A stretch of DNA of 21,726 nt, from positions 1 to 21,726 of the forward strand of contig JAJIRX010000326.1 in the NCBI GenBank assembly GCA_023853785.1, given 5' to 3'. Below are positions 1-11,129 of this stretch, piece by piece. Within the stretch, counting starts at the first letter, position 1. Each line of letters begins with the position of its first letter. The notes beneath the pieces were generated by a model that worked only from the letters and a program-made list of their open reading frames with translations, did not search any database and was not told the DNA's origin. The stretch is from Psilocybe azurescens. Its lineage: Eukaryota > Basidiomycota > Agaricomycetes > Agaricales > Agrocybaceae. The position numbers were made by a program, and so were the translations under genes.

Positions 1-1939
1 ATAGATGCTAATGAGAATGTAAAGGAGGAAGGGACAAGCAATTAAGAATGAGGAAAGGACAGAAAATAACTTATGTAAATCCAACAAAAAGCGGAGCTGT
101 GAGAATATTTGACTAAATACGGCTGAGATCAACACAGCTGCTGCTGGGCATAGCCACTGATAGGCACAGCCACCTCCCACAAGCACCATAACCTTGCCCA
201 TTTTGGTGTTTGATATCGTTTTAGGGAGGTCTACACATGATCATTGGTCTAGACTGTTGTGCCATCACTGAGCAAATGTTTTTCTATTTGTTTGTTCTCT
301 TCCCTTCATTTTCTGAAAAACTATCCCATTGATTTTGAGTGTCTACTCACATTGCCATGCCACATCTGAGTGTCTAATCATATCTCTATGCAAGCTGATT
401 AGCTCTCATGAGGCAATACAGAGCCCTGATTGCAGTGTAGTCAGCCCATGTGCTGAGTCATCTGTTTGGTGATTTGTGATACTGGTTCTTCTGCAACATC
501 AGTGGCACCCACATCTGTCCTCACTCTCTCACATAATGAAATCAGGCCCAGAATCCGTACCAGAAATCCACTCTCTAATGAATGACAAATGCATATGATT
601 CTCGATAAACCAAACTTCTTGGAAACTATGCCAACTTCAAAGGCCGTATTGAGGGATGAGGAGACTCATGAAAGAGAGAGGCAGGACAACATTTGTCAAT
701 ATTGAGGGACGTAGGCTCGAGATTTTGATCAGAACTCTGAATGGATGAAAAGGAGGGAACTGTAGACTCGGATTGGAAACAAGGAACAAATGTTAATGTT
801 CATTTCTTATCGTGGTCCAAGCTCACAGAGTGTCTCGGTACCGAGTGTATCTCAAACCTGGAGTTCTCAGATACTCATGATTTTCTTGACATTCTGGAGC
901 AGCAACGCCCTGCCCTCTTCCTCCTCACTTACTCCATGAAACCATATGGTTCACTCTCCCTCTGGACATTGCCTGCCTGACATTTGCATGGGACACTTAG
1001 ATCAGATGATTATGCATAGGTCTTACTGCCTATAATCTCAACTTTTATTCTCACCATCTTGTTCATTTGCTCCAGTTCATGCATGGGTGTGGGGAGTGGC
1101 AAGCTACATTGATTGTACATGGGTACCAGGTTACCTCTTGATCTCACTCGGCATACACAGTAGGCTTGTCATGTCGTGGGGTGTAGTTTGATGGAGAGTT
1201 CATCTGGCCATACACATTCTGTAGGCATGACATCCTCCCTGCTATCTTTAATTCCTGCCATTGACTCCACCGTTTCACATATTTAGAGTTTCAGGCACAC
1301 CAACAAGCAATGTTTACCTTAGCGTGATTTGCTCCCCAATCCGCTTGGACATGACAGGAGTTCTCACAGCGCACCTGCCGCTTGACCTTGTCAGACTCGT
1401 TAGACTGAAGGAAGGACGCAAGAGTCAGATGATGTTGGATACGTGAACTGGTTTTCCACCTGCACGTCAAACGTGTGCTATCGCAGGAAACTCTAGCAGA
1501 TGGGTTGTACATAGGAGGGGTGTGTATGGGTGCCTGTGCGTGTGCGTTTGGGATGAAGTAGGGACTAACAAACTGAGTGGGACTAGTGTTGGGATTGGAA
1601 GAGGTGTTGAAATTGGCTGGGCAAGGGTGAGAGGGGCTCTATTGAGGGTGTTGTTGACCTGTCGCATTTGGGTGTGGATAGCAAGATTCGTGAGTTGGTA
1701 CACAATGGATGCACTCGAAGGCATTCGAGCTCGAGCTTGCATTTAAATGTGATATAACAAACAAGAGCCAACAACTGGACGCTTACGGTTAGATCTCATA
1801 GAAGTTTAAACTGCTCACTGTTGCATCGACGTGTACCAATTGTATAATGGTAAATATATAAATATAAAGAAAAGGAAACCAAAACAAGGAGAAAAATATG
1901 ATGTTGAACGGCGCCGCTATTGCTTTCGTGCAATGCGCT
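1..1939. other. Intergenic, no recognisable gene
   Basis: I see no reading frame with a recognisable domain here. The longest open frames (741-980 plus, 61-91 codon frames around 1261-1774 on both strands) overlap each other in opposite directions and lack any family signature. 1500-1740 is T/G-rich on the plus strand, which is why several frames stay open. The last ~190 bases should hold the 3' untranslated region of the minus-strand membrane protein gene that ends at 1940; an AT-rich stretch at about 1845-1875 is a possible 3'-end processing region. Confidence 0.5.
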
Positions 1940-3253
1940 TTAGACTTGATTGTCCCCAAATGGGATATCCACTGCGCTGAACATCTTCACTTCGATCGCC
2001 GGTGTTGGCTCCACACCGTCTGCGCGAACCGAGGTATTAACATCTCTTCCAGTGGCATTTCCACTGCGGCCACTGCCACTACCTTGCTGTGATCCGGATT
2101 GTAAGCCAGATAAATGAGCTATTGTGGAGGATGCCACTGTGTGGTTGTCCGTTGTAGCAATTCTGGCAACAAGAATTGTGGGCGCCATCCCCTGCTTCTA
2201 GGTTAGAGACACAGGATGCGCAAATCAGCATTAGAAGGTACACACTGCGACAATAGGGACAATTGCTCCAATGTAATAGTCAGCTTCACGCATGGGAGAT
2301 CCGAATACACTGAATGACGGAACAAAGGGGTTGATGGAATAGACGAGAAGTACAAGTGCGTAAGCTGCAGCTGACTCAACGATCATTATTATAATGCGGT
2401 TGAATAATATTTTGGATTGTGAAACATTTAATCGAGAGACAGAATGTATTCTGTAACCAATAAGAAATGTTGTGATCACAGTGGTGCCCAGTGATACAAA
2501 TGTCAGAGCACTTGTGATATTATTGAATAGATTATAATTCGCGTAACTGAATGACGGACCGAATTTTGCAATTAAAACCGTTGTCGCAACAAAGAAACCT
2601 GCAATGGCATGTTATTAATGGAAGTGATGCTGAAATTCATCAGAGCTCACCGAATTCTGCGATTAAAAGTATCAATGGAGCCGAAATTGCCCAGAATAAT
2701 TGTCCCCAGACGTGGTAACATCGCCAAATCTGACAAGACGTCAATTAGGACTATGCAATAACCAACAATATTGACCAACCAGTAGTCCGTCGGAAACAAT
2801 GAACAAGGAATTCTGTAGAATGGCAATGAGTACCCCGGTCCATTCAGAGGCGTACACTGTTCCAGAAGAGATTGATTCTCGCGTGTTTCCATTTATCACA
2901 ACTACCCAATCAAGGTAATACCAATCCACAATAAAGGCCAGGAAACACAGCAGATACAACACGGTAATGGTCGATATAATAATGCGACGATTCAAACTCG
3001 CGGTCTTTTTGGATACTGTAAGACATGTCGTTGACAATTTTCTTTTCAAGTCAATGGAAGAGCTCACAGTAAAAGTACATGGTTCCTCCATATACCATGG
3101 TGTAAATGCCTGACATACGTGAGTTTTTGGTGCTGTTATTCACAGAAGTGAAGATTTACCCATGAGAAAATTCAAAAGCATTGAGCTATTGAAGTTACCG
3201 CTAATTTCATTCTCTTGGAAATTGATTGGGAATGGAATGTCAGGGGTAGACAT
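1940..3253 (-). CDS. Seven-transmembrane protein, six exons
   Basis: Exons on the minus strand: 3253-3160, 3109-3068, 3015-2780, 2729-2651, 2598-2246, 2197-1940. The spliced length is 1062 bases, an exact 354 codons (353 residues). The five introns are 50, 52, 50, 52 and 48 bp with GT..AG ends (donors GTAAAT, GTGAGC, GTTGGT, GTGAGC, GTGTGT). Each junction keeps frame and restores a hydrophobic segment or known-looking motif, for example IWRCYHVWG after the third intron. Hydrophobic segments fall near residues 25-45, 55-78, 103-122, 130-150, 170-198, 213-238 and 253-275; the C-terminal ~80 residues are polar and rich in Ser, Gly and Thr. The layout matches a large family of agaric 7TM proteins, usually left as hypothetical; its function is unknown to me. 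The start was chosen because exon 1 supplies the first membrane helix in phase. It is the only fully intact gene I can build in this window. Confidence 0.85.
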
Positions 3254-6245
3254 TGGAAGATTCTTTAGAGTTGAGGATCTTAATTCACTGAACACTTTCT
3301 TATATATCTCGGTTGACTATAATTATGTTACTTATCATCACAATTCTCCTGAACTGTTGTTATGGATACTCAGTAATCATCCCCGAACCACCATGATTTG
3401 ACCCCCTCAGTTCACCCACCGGCAATACAATGTTGTCATCACTGAAACTGTTGGGCAGATATACTGCATTAAGCAAGCAACTGACTTGGTATCTAACTTA
3501 CAATCTTTGTTTCAAAGTACACCCATATTTTCTATCGTGCCTGTAGCATGTCCTAGATCGGCACTACGTATACCGGTACTTTGATAGTTAGCCTTTATGA
3601 CCTTCCGTAAAGTACCCAAACTAGACTTTTTCGCCATTCCGTCCGTCTGACGCGCACAAAAGCGACAGTTTGGTATGACCTTGACATGTAAAGTCACCAA
3701 AACGTCTGGTGTCGTCTGCTAACATCGATATTCTCTCTACGCATCGGATGCAGCCGACCATAAGATCATGACATCGGCATACTAAGATCATAGTGTGTTC
3801 AAGCAATGTGCAGATTAAATAGTAGAGCTCGAAATACTGTCATGATCTTCGAGATCATCGTCCAGCCGTCATACGCCGCCCGCCCGTATTTATCTTCATC
3901 AGATATTTGTGTGCAGCAACCTGATCCGGGAGATATGAGACGAGCTAAACCATCATCTGGTTGCCCCTTTGATTCGTTGCAGGTCAATCTCACAATACGA
4001 GATATGGCATCAGCGGCCGGTGTGGACAGCCTGACATACGGGAGCAGCTCAAAGGAACAACGATCATACGGCATTCACTAAGTCCGTTCATAATTGACAT
4101 CGAGCTGATCGTTGCTGCGCACGAAGCTATTACATTTTGTATGTATAGAATAAAACCACGGTACTACAATGCTCAACGTCGAATTATGGAAAGTCGGAAT
4201 TCGGAATGGGGTATCAACGGATGTAAATTCAGACTAGTCTGCCGCGTTCAAGCATCTGATGACCCTTAAATAGAAGCGAGGAGAGAACACCTGTGGCATT
4301 GCACCACGAACTCAGAATGAGGTACACGACCCCTATGGCATACAATGATTAAAATGCACAGATAAGGTAGCCCAGAATATAATAGGAGAACACATAACGA
4401 CCTATGACAGGAAGAGAAACCTTGTGAGCCTTTATGAAGGGCGGTGCGGATGTGTCATATCCCGTTGCTATTGGACATTGAGTTTTCAAACGTTTTCATC
4501 GACTTTCTTATCCTTATCCTTATCCTCTTCGCTATTGGTATCGCTCACTGCCCTTCCCACAGCACCTCTGATTCCCTGCGCCTCCCAAAACAACCCCATC
4601 CCACCCGACGCAAATTCTCCTGACTCTCATCATGCACTTGGACTATTTGTGACTCGGCATTGCGGACAGTTCTGCTGTATCTCTCAGGCATGATAAGTGT
4701 CCTCGATTAAAGATCAAACAGATGACTGTTGACTGTTGAGGTTCCTCTTCTGGTCGCAGGGATGAGGGCACAGAGCACTGGAAGAAGCGATACTGAGTAA
4801 AGATGGTGCACGGCAGCTTACACTTAAGCCGTATCTTATCTATGATCAAGGATATTGGATGGGATGAATAATAAAGTGGATATGGATTTAAGTGTTGGTG
4901 CAGAGGCGGGGGCAAGCGCAGATGAGGATATCGTGTTAAGCGAGACAGGTAGATGTATAGTAGAGGATACGAAATCAAGAACAAAAGTTGCATATCACTA
5001 TCTTAGAGATCATTGGATAATAATTGGATACGAACATGGACATGAGCAGACGGCGGAAGGCGGATATGCATACATGTGATACATAGAGACAGGTCCAGGA
5101 GGCTTGAAACGAGGTACACATATAACAAAGTCGATATATGCTCTTGCGGCTTCAACATCACTTAAAGATAAGAATAACTCTTTCGAATGTACAATAAATC
5201 TCACTTATCGCATTCATCAAACTATCCTGCTCTCCCCTGTTTTGTCTTCCTCTGCACCACCTCCCCTCTTCGCAGCCTGCTCAGAATGATGCCGAAGCTG
5301 AAACTCGTCTGGAAGGAAGGAGGCGGGGTGAATTTGTCGGAAAATTGTCAGTTTACCAATCGGGACTGAGATCGCTAACGGTCCCGATATTCACGGATAA
5401 GTATGTCTACTTTAACATACATTCACATGAAGGTCCATATCAATGACTACCCCGTCAGCGCTTCTGAGACCTCGAGGGCATCTATTTCAACTCATCCACC
5501 TCGCCTTATAAGCGACGACAAATCGACCGACATTAGCCAATGGTAAACACGAGAAGTAAGCGAGTGCCGCGAGGAACGAAAGTGCTCGTATCTCGATATG
5601 GTTCAGGCGGCGCTTGAATTTAACATCATGCCCGCTCAACAAGTCTCGACTGGTCAATTTCAGCCATCGTAATGTCGGAAGCATAGGACTCTATCTCATG
5701 GCCGACGGCTATACGATCTCTCCTAGAATCAAGTTAATAAAATATCAGATATTCTAATATCATTATCACCCGAAGGACACCAGATTTTGATAAATTTTGG
5801 CCTTAGATGGCGTACTATGCTCGTAGTGCCCGTGACTCTACAAACAAAGCTTACAGTCAATACCGAATAATAAAACTGGGATAAATGTTTTCATACGGTA
5901 AAATGATGTTGCGAGAGGTGTATCTGCATTAAGCTTGGATCAAACCCTCCTGACCTATTTTCCTCTCCTTCATGCCCATCCTCTTGTCCGTATACACAGC
6001 ATCAAACATTGTGCCGCATAATTGTACCACATCCTGCTCCTGCATCACCCACACCATCTGACGTACTATTCACGAGAAGAGTCAGCGTGTTCCTCCATTG
6101 AGGCTGCAGGCCATTAGGATCGAGAGTGGGATGGTCAGGGTCAGTGTGGTGGATACGGCGAGCGCGGTGGGCAAATCGATAGACAGAAAAATAGGAGAAA
6201 GTGGTAGTAGTAGTGGGCCGTGGCGGTGGTGATGATGCATGCAAA
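3254..6245. other. Intergenic, no supported gene
   Basis: About 3 kb without a gene I can defend. Candidate open frames exist but none shows a family signature: 3806-4081 is open on both strands at once, 4424-4693 (plus) starts with a Ser/Leu-rich stretch, 4855-5079 (plus) is an acidic frame, and 5487-5684 (minus) has a hydrophobic stretch near residues 35-58. I found no convincing splice chain linking any of them. The first ~150 bases should include the promoter of the 7TM gene. The segment 6000-6245 is open on the minus strand beyond the likely stop of the decayed FHA gene and may be its downstream flank or a further exon. Confidence 0.4.
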
Positions 6246-7566
6246 TCAAGCCGACGCGGAACTCGAGAAAGGGATCTGGGGACCTATTTGCAAAAGGATC
6301 GGCGCCCTAACACAATTGCGTCTCGAAATCCATATACTTACCAATTCCTGCTCCCAAACCTGAGATGGCGGCGGCGGCAGCGGTTGCATTATATCCGGTG
6401 GCGGAGCACGTGTACAAGCGGGAGATACGTCGGGAACAACGGAAGATTTGCAGGCTAGAAGTTGAATAAAAAGGATGTTGTCAGCATATGCCTATGGAAA
6501 TAGAGATAAGATAGCGCGGCAAAAAAAAGACTCAAGGCTCGAAGCACATTTTGTCCAAATCCAAATCCAAATCCTGCCCGCAAAACATCCAACCGCAAAA
6601 AAAGAAAAAAACTTACCTCCCCCACACAAACATCTCCTACCTGGCGACATTTGGGCTTGCGCCTGGGAGTGGGCGGCGCTGAAGTAGGGGAAGTTCTGCT
6701 GGGCTTGCGATTGAGGTTGTTGGGAGCTGTTGACCCCTGCGCTGCTGCACAGCCTATTAAACTGACTCTGCCACCGTTCAGGCCTCCCAAACCACCATTC
6801 ATTCCTCCTAAGCCTCCAATGACACCCTGCGGCTGCCCGCCAACGCCGCCCAGCCCCGCGATACCCGCGTGCTGCTGCCCATGCTGCCCGCCACCCGCCC
6901 CAGTAACGCCACCGTGCATCTGCATCTGCTGCTGCTGCTGTTGGTGTGCTGCTCCGCCTGGTGGCGACATGCGCGTCCTGCTCGGTGAACACGCACACGA
7001 CGCGCACGGCGATTTTGTGGAGGATGATCGTTTTGCTGTCTTGACCTATAACATGGATGCCGAATTCCTGTCATAGAGGGAGGGAGGGAGGGAGCGGTGA
7101 GTCAGGTGACAGGGAGAAAAGGAGGGAGAGAAGGGAGAGGGAGGAAGGAAGGAAGGACGTACGACGATATCATCTCGAAAGGTCCTACTTGTGTCGCTCG
7201 CTTCTCAGCCGCTCGCCATTTATAAATATCCCGCAAAGCTTTTCATGTCCTTAATATAAATCTACGATCGTCAAAAACACCATCAGTACTCTGCCCAAGT
7301 CCCTCACCCCATCGCAAATTTTGAACGCATACACACCTTTCCACCCTTCTCCCACACCTCCGCACGCTACCAACTGAGCACTTTACTATCGAAAACGCAT
7401 TCCTCTCTCCGGAGCAGTCTTCGAGCTCGTCTACTTTCCGATATTCGTGTGCAGGCTCGTGAGGACTATTTGCTTCAGTGCCTGGGTGTCGTTTAAATGG
7501 TAGGGGTAGAGTGCTGGGAAAGGCATTCAACGGCGGGGAGGTGTACTGCTGTTGATGGGATTGCTG
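6246..7566 (-). pseudogene. FHA-domain protein pseudogene, SLMAP/Far10-like
   Basis: Read on the minus strand, pieces of one forkhead-associated (FHA) domain appear in correct order but in different frames. About 7460-7400 gives LKQIVLTS then TSSKTAP. About 7395-7337 gives DSKVLS then RAEVWEKGGK. After a 75 bp intron (7336-7262, GTGTGT..TAG) comes IYIKDMKS then FINGERL. After a 95 bp intron (7162-7068, GTACGT..CAG) comes EFGIHVIGQDSKTI and VVCVFTEQDA. In fungi this FHA type belongs to SLMAP/Far10/Vps64-like proteins of STRIPAK-type complexes, where it binds phosphothreonine. An N-terminal Gln-rich stretch (7566-7520) and a downstream Gln/Gly-rich region (6960-6650) flank it. TAG stops at 7433-7431 and 7369-7367, plus at least five frame changes, break it. 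The downstream exon order, with possible exons 6454-6342 and 6283-6246, is uncertain because several frames look plausible there. Confidence 0.72.
7068..7162 (-). other. 95 bp pyrimidine-rich intron in FHA pseudogene
   Basis: On the minus strand this runs from GTACGT to ATGACAG. Upstream it joins the codons for RDDIV and downstream those for EFGIHVIG, which are adjacent in FHA proteins of this kind. The interior is made of CCTT and CCCT microsatellite repeats (GGAA/GGGA on the plus strand), so its length may vary between strains. A CTGAC-like branch site lies about 40 bases before the acceptor. Confidence 0.6.
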
Positions 7567-8162
7567 CTACGCAAAGGGCGCGGGTAAGAGCGAGGGTGAA
7601 GGCATGGTGCGGTATGTGTTGTGCTATGGGGGTGAGTGAGGAAGGTATGGATGGATGGATCAGTGGGGTAGGGTGCGTGAGGTGGGATGTACATGGCGAT
7701 GTGGCTGTCCTTCTTGCTGCTCAGCCAAAAAGTCTCGGGTGGTTGCATATCAACCTCTTCAAAGGCTTAAAACGCCTTTATACACAGACGGTGTCAGTAG
7801 AGGAGGACGAGGATGAAAGGAACAATGGTGGAATTCCGAAAGGACGGCGTCGTCACAGGCCTGCCTGCTTAGTGTGACCTTAAACCCGTCCTGTTACGGG
7901 TCCGCATCCTTCTTCCCATGGACCGACATTTAATTGAGCCAAAGCCTTTGTCGCATAGTCGCGTTAAAGAAGTAGAGCAGGTCTTGCAGGGTATGACTAG
8001 ATTGGTGGCTCTGAGAGCAGCTGTGTTGGATAGGTCAGCACATGTTACAAGTATCGTGACCGCGTGAAAGGCTAAACACGAGAACAAAAAAGGGATAATC
8101 GATGATCGCACTGCGGGCCGAACCTCGGACACTCATTCGATCAGCAACCTCAACGACCACTT
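7567..8162. other. Spacer between two broken genes
   Basis: This spacer lies between the FHA remnant (minus) and the F-box-like remnant (plus), so it could hold two divergent promoters. On the minus strand a Pro/Ser/Thr-rich frame runs at 7748-7527 and may be the decayed N-terminus of the FHA gene, but I cannot join it in frame. No other element is visible. Confidence 0.35.
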
Positions 8163-8688
8163 ATGTCTCACTCTCCAGAAGGCCAATCTACCACGGCACC
8201 CGCCTCCACTTCCGGTAGAGCTCGTAGACGAAATTATAGCCGACGCATCAAGGACACTCGACCCACCCGTCTCCTCCATCGCACTCGCATCCCATGCCCT
8301 TCGCATTCACACTTGCAGAGCACGCTTCACATAGCTCGTCATATATCGGAAAGACGGCCGCGATGTACAACACACAGCCAAGAGCATCGGGAATCTAGCC
8401 GATATTATTCGAAACGGACACTCTATGCCTACGATATTGGGCATTTGTGAATTCACCGCCTCCTTTGCCTTGAAGATGATCTGCCTGCGGCACACGGTCA
8501 TGCCTGCGCTTGAGGACGGGTGCATCGCGTATACCTTCAATTACTTGTTTCGTCCATCCAGTGCGGATACGTCGATTATGAGATCTGGTACCAGTGCCAG
8601 TACTCGTTCACTTTCCTGCACGTATTTCGTGAGACTGAAATATCGAGCCATCGAAGTCACCATCTCTAAGAAGATGATGATACTATGA
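8163..8688 (+). pseudogene. F-box-like protein remnant with in-frame stop
   Basis: From 8191 the plus strand reads LPVELVDEIIADASRTL followed by a helical ALASHALRIHTCRARF segment, a typical F-box-like start in agarics. A TAG at 8332-8334 interrupts it, and the same frame then continues to a TGA at 8686 through a segment including MPTILGICEFT and MPALEDGC, which resembles the region that follows the F-box in these families. The frame contains no ATG upstream of the F-box. The plausible start, 8163 (MSHSPEGQ), is in another frame, so a frameshift near 8185-8200 is also implied. F-box proteins act as substrate adaptors of SCF ubiquitin ligases. The length (~175 codons) is far below the usual 400-600, so the 3' part is lost too. 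GC content resembles the F-box gene at 11-13 kb. Confidence 0.62.
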
Positions 8689-11129
8689 GCAAGGGGCATA
8701 CGGAAATGTGCGTGGCAGGTTACGTGCTTGCGTGCTTGCCTGCATTTGCCTGCCACGCAACCTGGACTTAGTATATGCATTTGAGTGTATAGTTGGATTA
8801 CTTTTATGAATAATATTAATGTTGCCATCCATTTACTGTTGATTACTGAGACTTGACTTGGACTTGCATCAAGTCCGTGCTTTCTGACACTTTTCCGTGT
8901 TGAAGTTGGTTCTATGTGGGGCTCATTTAATTACTGTGACCCACCTACTCTTAATAAAAATTTCCTGTAATGCACTCAATATTGCTGCCATGTGCGCAGT
9001 TCTGCTTAGGAAAACAGATACTACTAAAGTTTGTGCACCTTCTTAGTAACTTTGTAGTGACTCAACACCGTATGAGTTGAGTATGAGTCTCGATTGTAAT
9101 CGTGTGACATCGTACTCAATCATCGGAACACAACCTAAACAACAAGCACGTAACAAGTACAGCGAGGAATATATTTATACTTGTAGGTATCAAGTTTGTA
9201 CTGTATTAGGACCTGTAGATCACATATATTAAAAGACGTAGCCACAGGCAATACTTAACGCTGTAGAGTCCGTGCGCCGGCACTATACTTGGCAAAAGTC
9301 TTAACAGTAATAGCCTTTCACCGCCAAAGATTTTTGTGCCTTGTTATTTCTCTCAACCTGGTCTCCACCACCCCTCATTTGAATAATATACACTGGTGAA
9401 CATGCAACTTGTACATAAATGCACTCACAGAAGAAAAGAACAGATCAAGAACCGCATTCCTTCTCCGGTACTCAGTAACTCTGGATGAACCATCCAGCGC
9501 GAACCTGCTCCACAGTAAAAAATTGAGGCTCTCCTAGTCCGAGCTGCAGCAATTGATCCACACCTTCCACACTTAGTCCTCTGCCCTATCACAAATGCTA
9601 CCCGAATTGGGAGAGCAAGGCCTCAACCATCGCGTATACCCGCACGCTTTGTGTCGAGCGCGCTCATTACGAACACTCTCAAATTCGTCATTGCACAGAG
9701 GAGTCCTTTCTTCGTAATCTCTACTAGTAGAATTGAGAGGTAGAAGTCATAGGGATCATGGGCCATGTGGTACAATCGCACCAGGGTGGCGAGACGCAGG
9801 AGGGCTGTGATCGTGCGCAGGAGGGCGGTATGTATTTCGTGGTTGGTTGTCGGTTTGAATGTTATGGATGCGGATTGGGATAAGGGCTTCCATCATTGTA
9901 TTTGTCGGGAGCAGTTGGAAATTATGGGAGATGCATAGAGATAGGCTTCGGCATTGTGGCGGGGAGTCCGGAAGAGACAGAGTCAATGGGTGATATGTAC
10001 GAAGATAGGTTGCAAGAGCTCCAGTGGGATACTGAGCGATGGACCCAGTGCCTATTTCGTGGATATCATTGGGTTTGTCGTCGGTGTCGGGTACCTTCGA
10101 GAACAAAAGTTGGCCTGGACAGACAAGGTGAAAGATCCATTCGACCATCACCGCGGGTCCGGGAGACACCGAAGTAAGATCAATCATGATCGTTTGCATG
10201 CCCAGGGGTATTTATTATCTCATTAGTTAGAGGGGCACCTATATTCCATGAGGGAACTACTCCTTTAGAGGAAAGATACTCATGTTCGAACTTTAAATTG
10301 TATCCTGCAAATGATCATGTATTTGTAGACCATAGAACTCCAATGCAGTTTGGATATCGAGGTTCTTAATCATGTAGCTACTAACTCGAAACACATCATC
10401 CGGCAGGACCTTCTGAGATCATATACAGAAACACCCATTAAGTATTCTGGGAGCAGGCAATCCGCTCACACTCCGATGTTCTTCATCACGAATGAGAAAT
10501 TCCCGGTTACACGAGTTACTTGGGTATCATCCCGTCCCCATCTCCGTGTCCAGTTTCCCGGCCTATTTAATAGCATCCTAGATATTCCAGACTCCATCGC
10601 ACCATCTCACCATTACAGTAGATAAGGAAATACCATAGCGATATAACAAGCGCCCACCGACTCAGCTTGATCGAAGCGGAGCCACGACAGTGCATTCAGG
10701 TAAGAAAATATAAGAACGAATTGATTAGACACAAGGAAAAATTTACCATACATACCATATTACATCGTAACCCGTTGAGGCCATTATCGCAGAACTAAAT
10801 GTATGTCCTAACGTTCCCAAATGATTCAAAAATCCCAAAGCACGAGTCTAAGGATAAAAACTCACAAAAATTGATACAATGAAAGGAGCAGTCTCATAAA
10901 ACGGAACCAGAACATACACACGAACCTTCTCCTAGCCAGGGGCTCGGACGCCTAAAACTCCATATACCGTGGGCGAAGCACGTACTTGCACTTGCCTCCA
11001 CCTCCTCCCCCACCTCTCCTCGTCCACTCCTCTTCGCTCCCCTCCCCGCTCCATTCTCCTTCTCGCTCCACCATCCACCACCTCCAACTCGATCCTCAAA
11101 CAACACACGCACCTCAACCCGACTCAGAC
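8689..11129. other. Intergenic with no supported gene
   Basis: About 2.4 kb. The first part (8.8-9.4 kb) is AT-rich and looks non-coding. Open frames at 9756-10199 (minus), 9896-10226 (plus, two frames) and 10350-10625 (plus) overlap or stand alone, and none shows a recognisable motif. The minus frame at 9756-10199 is the longest (147 codons) and begins with a hydrophobic stretch near residues 15-30; I cannot assign it. Just downstream of the F-box gene, 10986-11110 is strongly pyrimidine-rich on the plus strand, which opens several spurious frames. Confidence 0.4.
8709..8759. repeat. Short inverted repeat, possible hairpin
   Basis: The 11-base arm TGCGTGGCAGG at 8709-8719 is matched in reverse by CCTGCCACGCA at 8749-8759. 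The 29-base loop contains a short GTGCTTGC duplication. It lies just past the end of the F-box-like remnant and could be a transcript-end hairpin or a relic of a small transposon; nothing else supports either. Confidence 0.5.

Noticed and set aside
3799..4081. Pair of 91-codon frames on opposite strands
   Set aside because: Neither shows a domain, splice context or clear codon bias, so I could not choose one or call a gene.
6651..7076. Pro/Cys-rich plus-strand open frame of 141 codons
   Set aside because: It is the antisense of the Gln/Gly-rich and FHA-bearing minus-strand sequence; the minus strand carries recognisable FHA motifs and intron signals.
7261..7497. Plus-strand open frame with a Ser/Leu-rich sequence
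   Set aside because: It has no start, follows a stop at 7257, and is antisense to the FHA domain pieces.
8709..8770. Helitron 3' end
   Set aside because: A hairpin is present but no CTRR terminus follows at the expected distance and no helicase is nearby.
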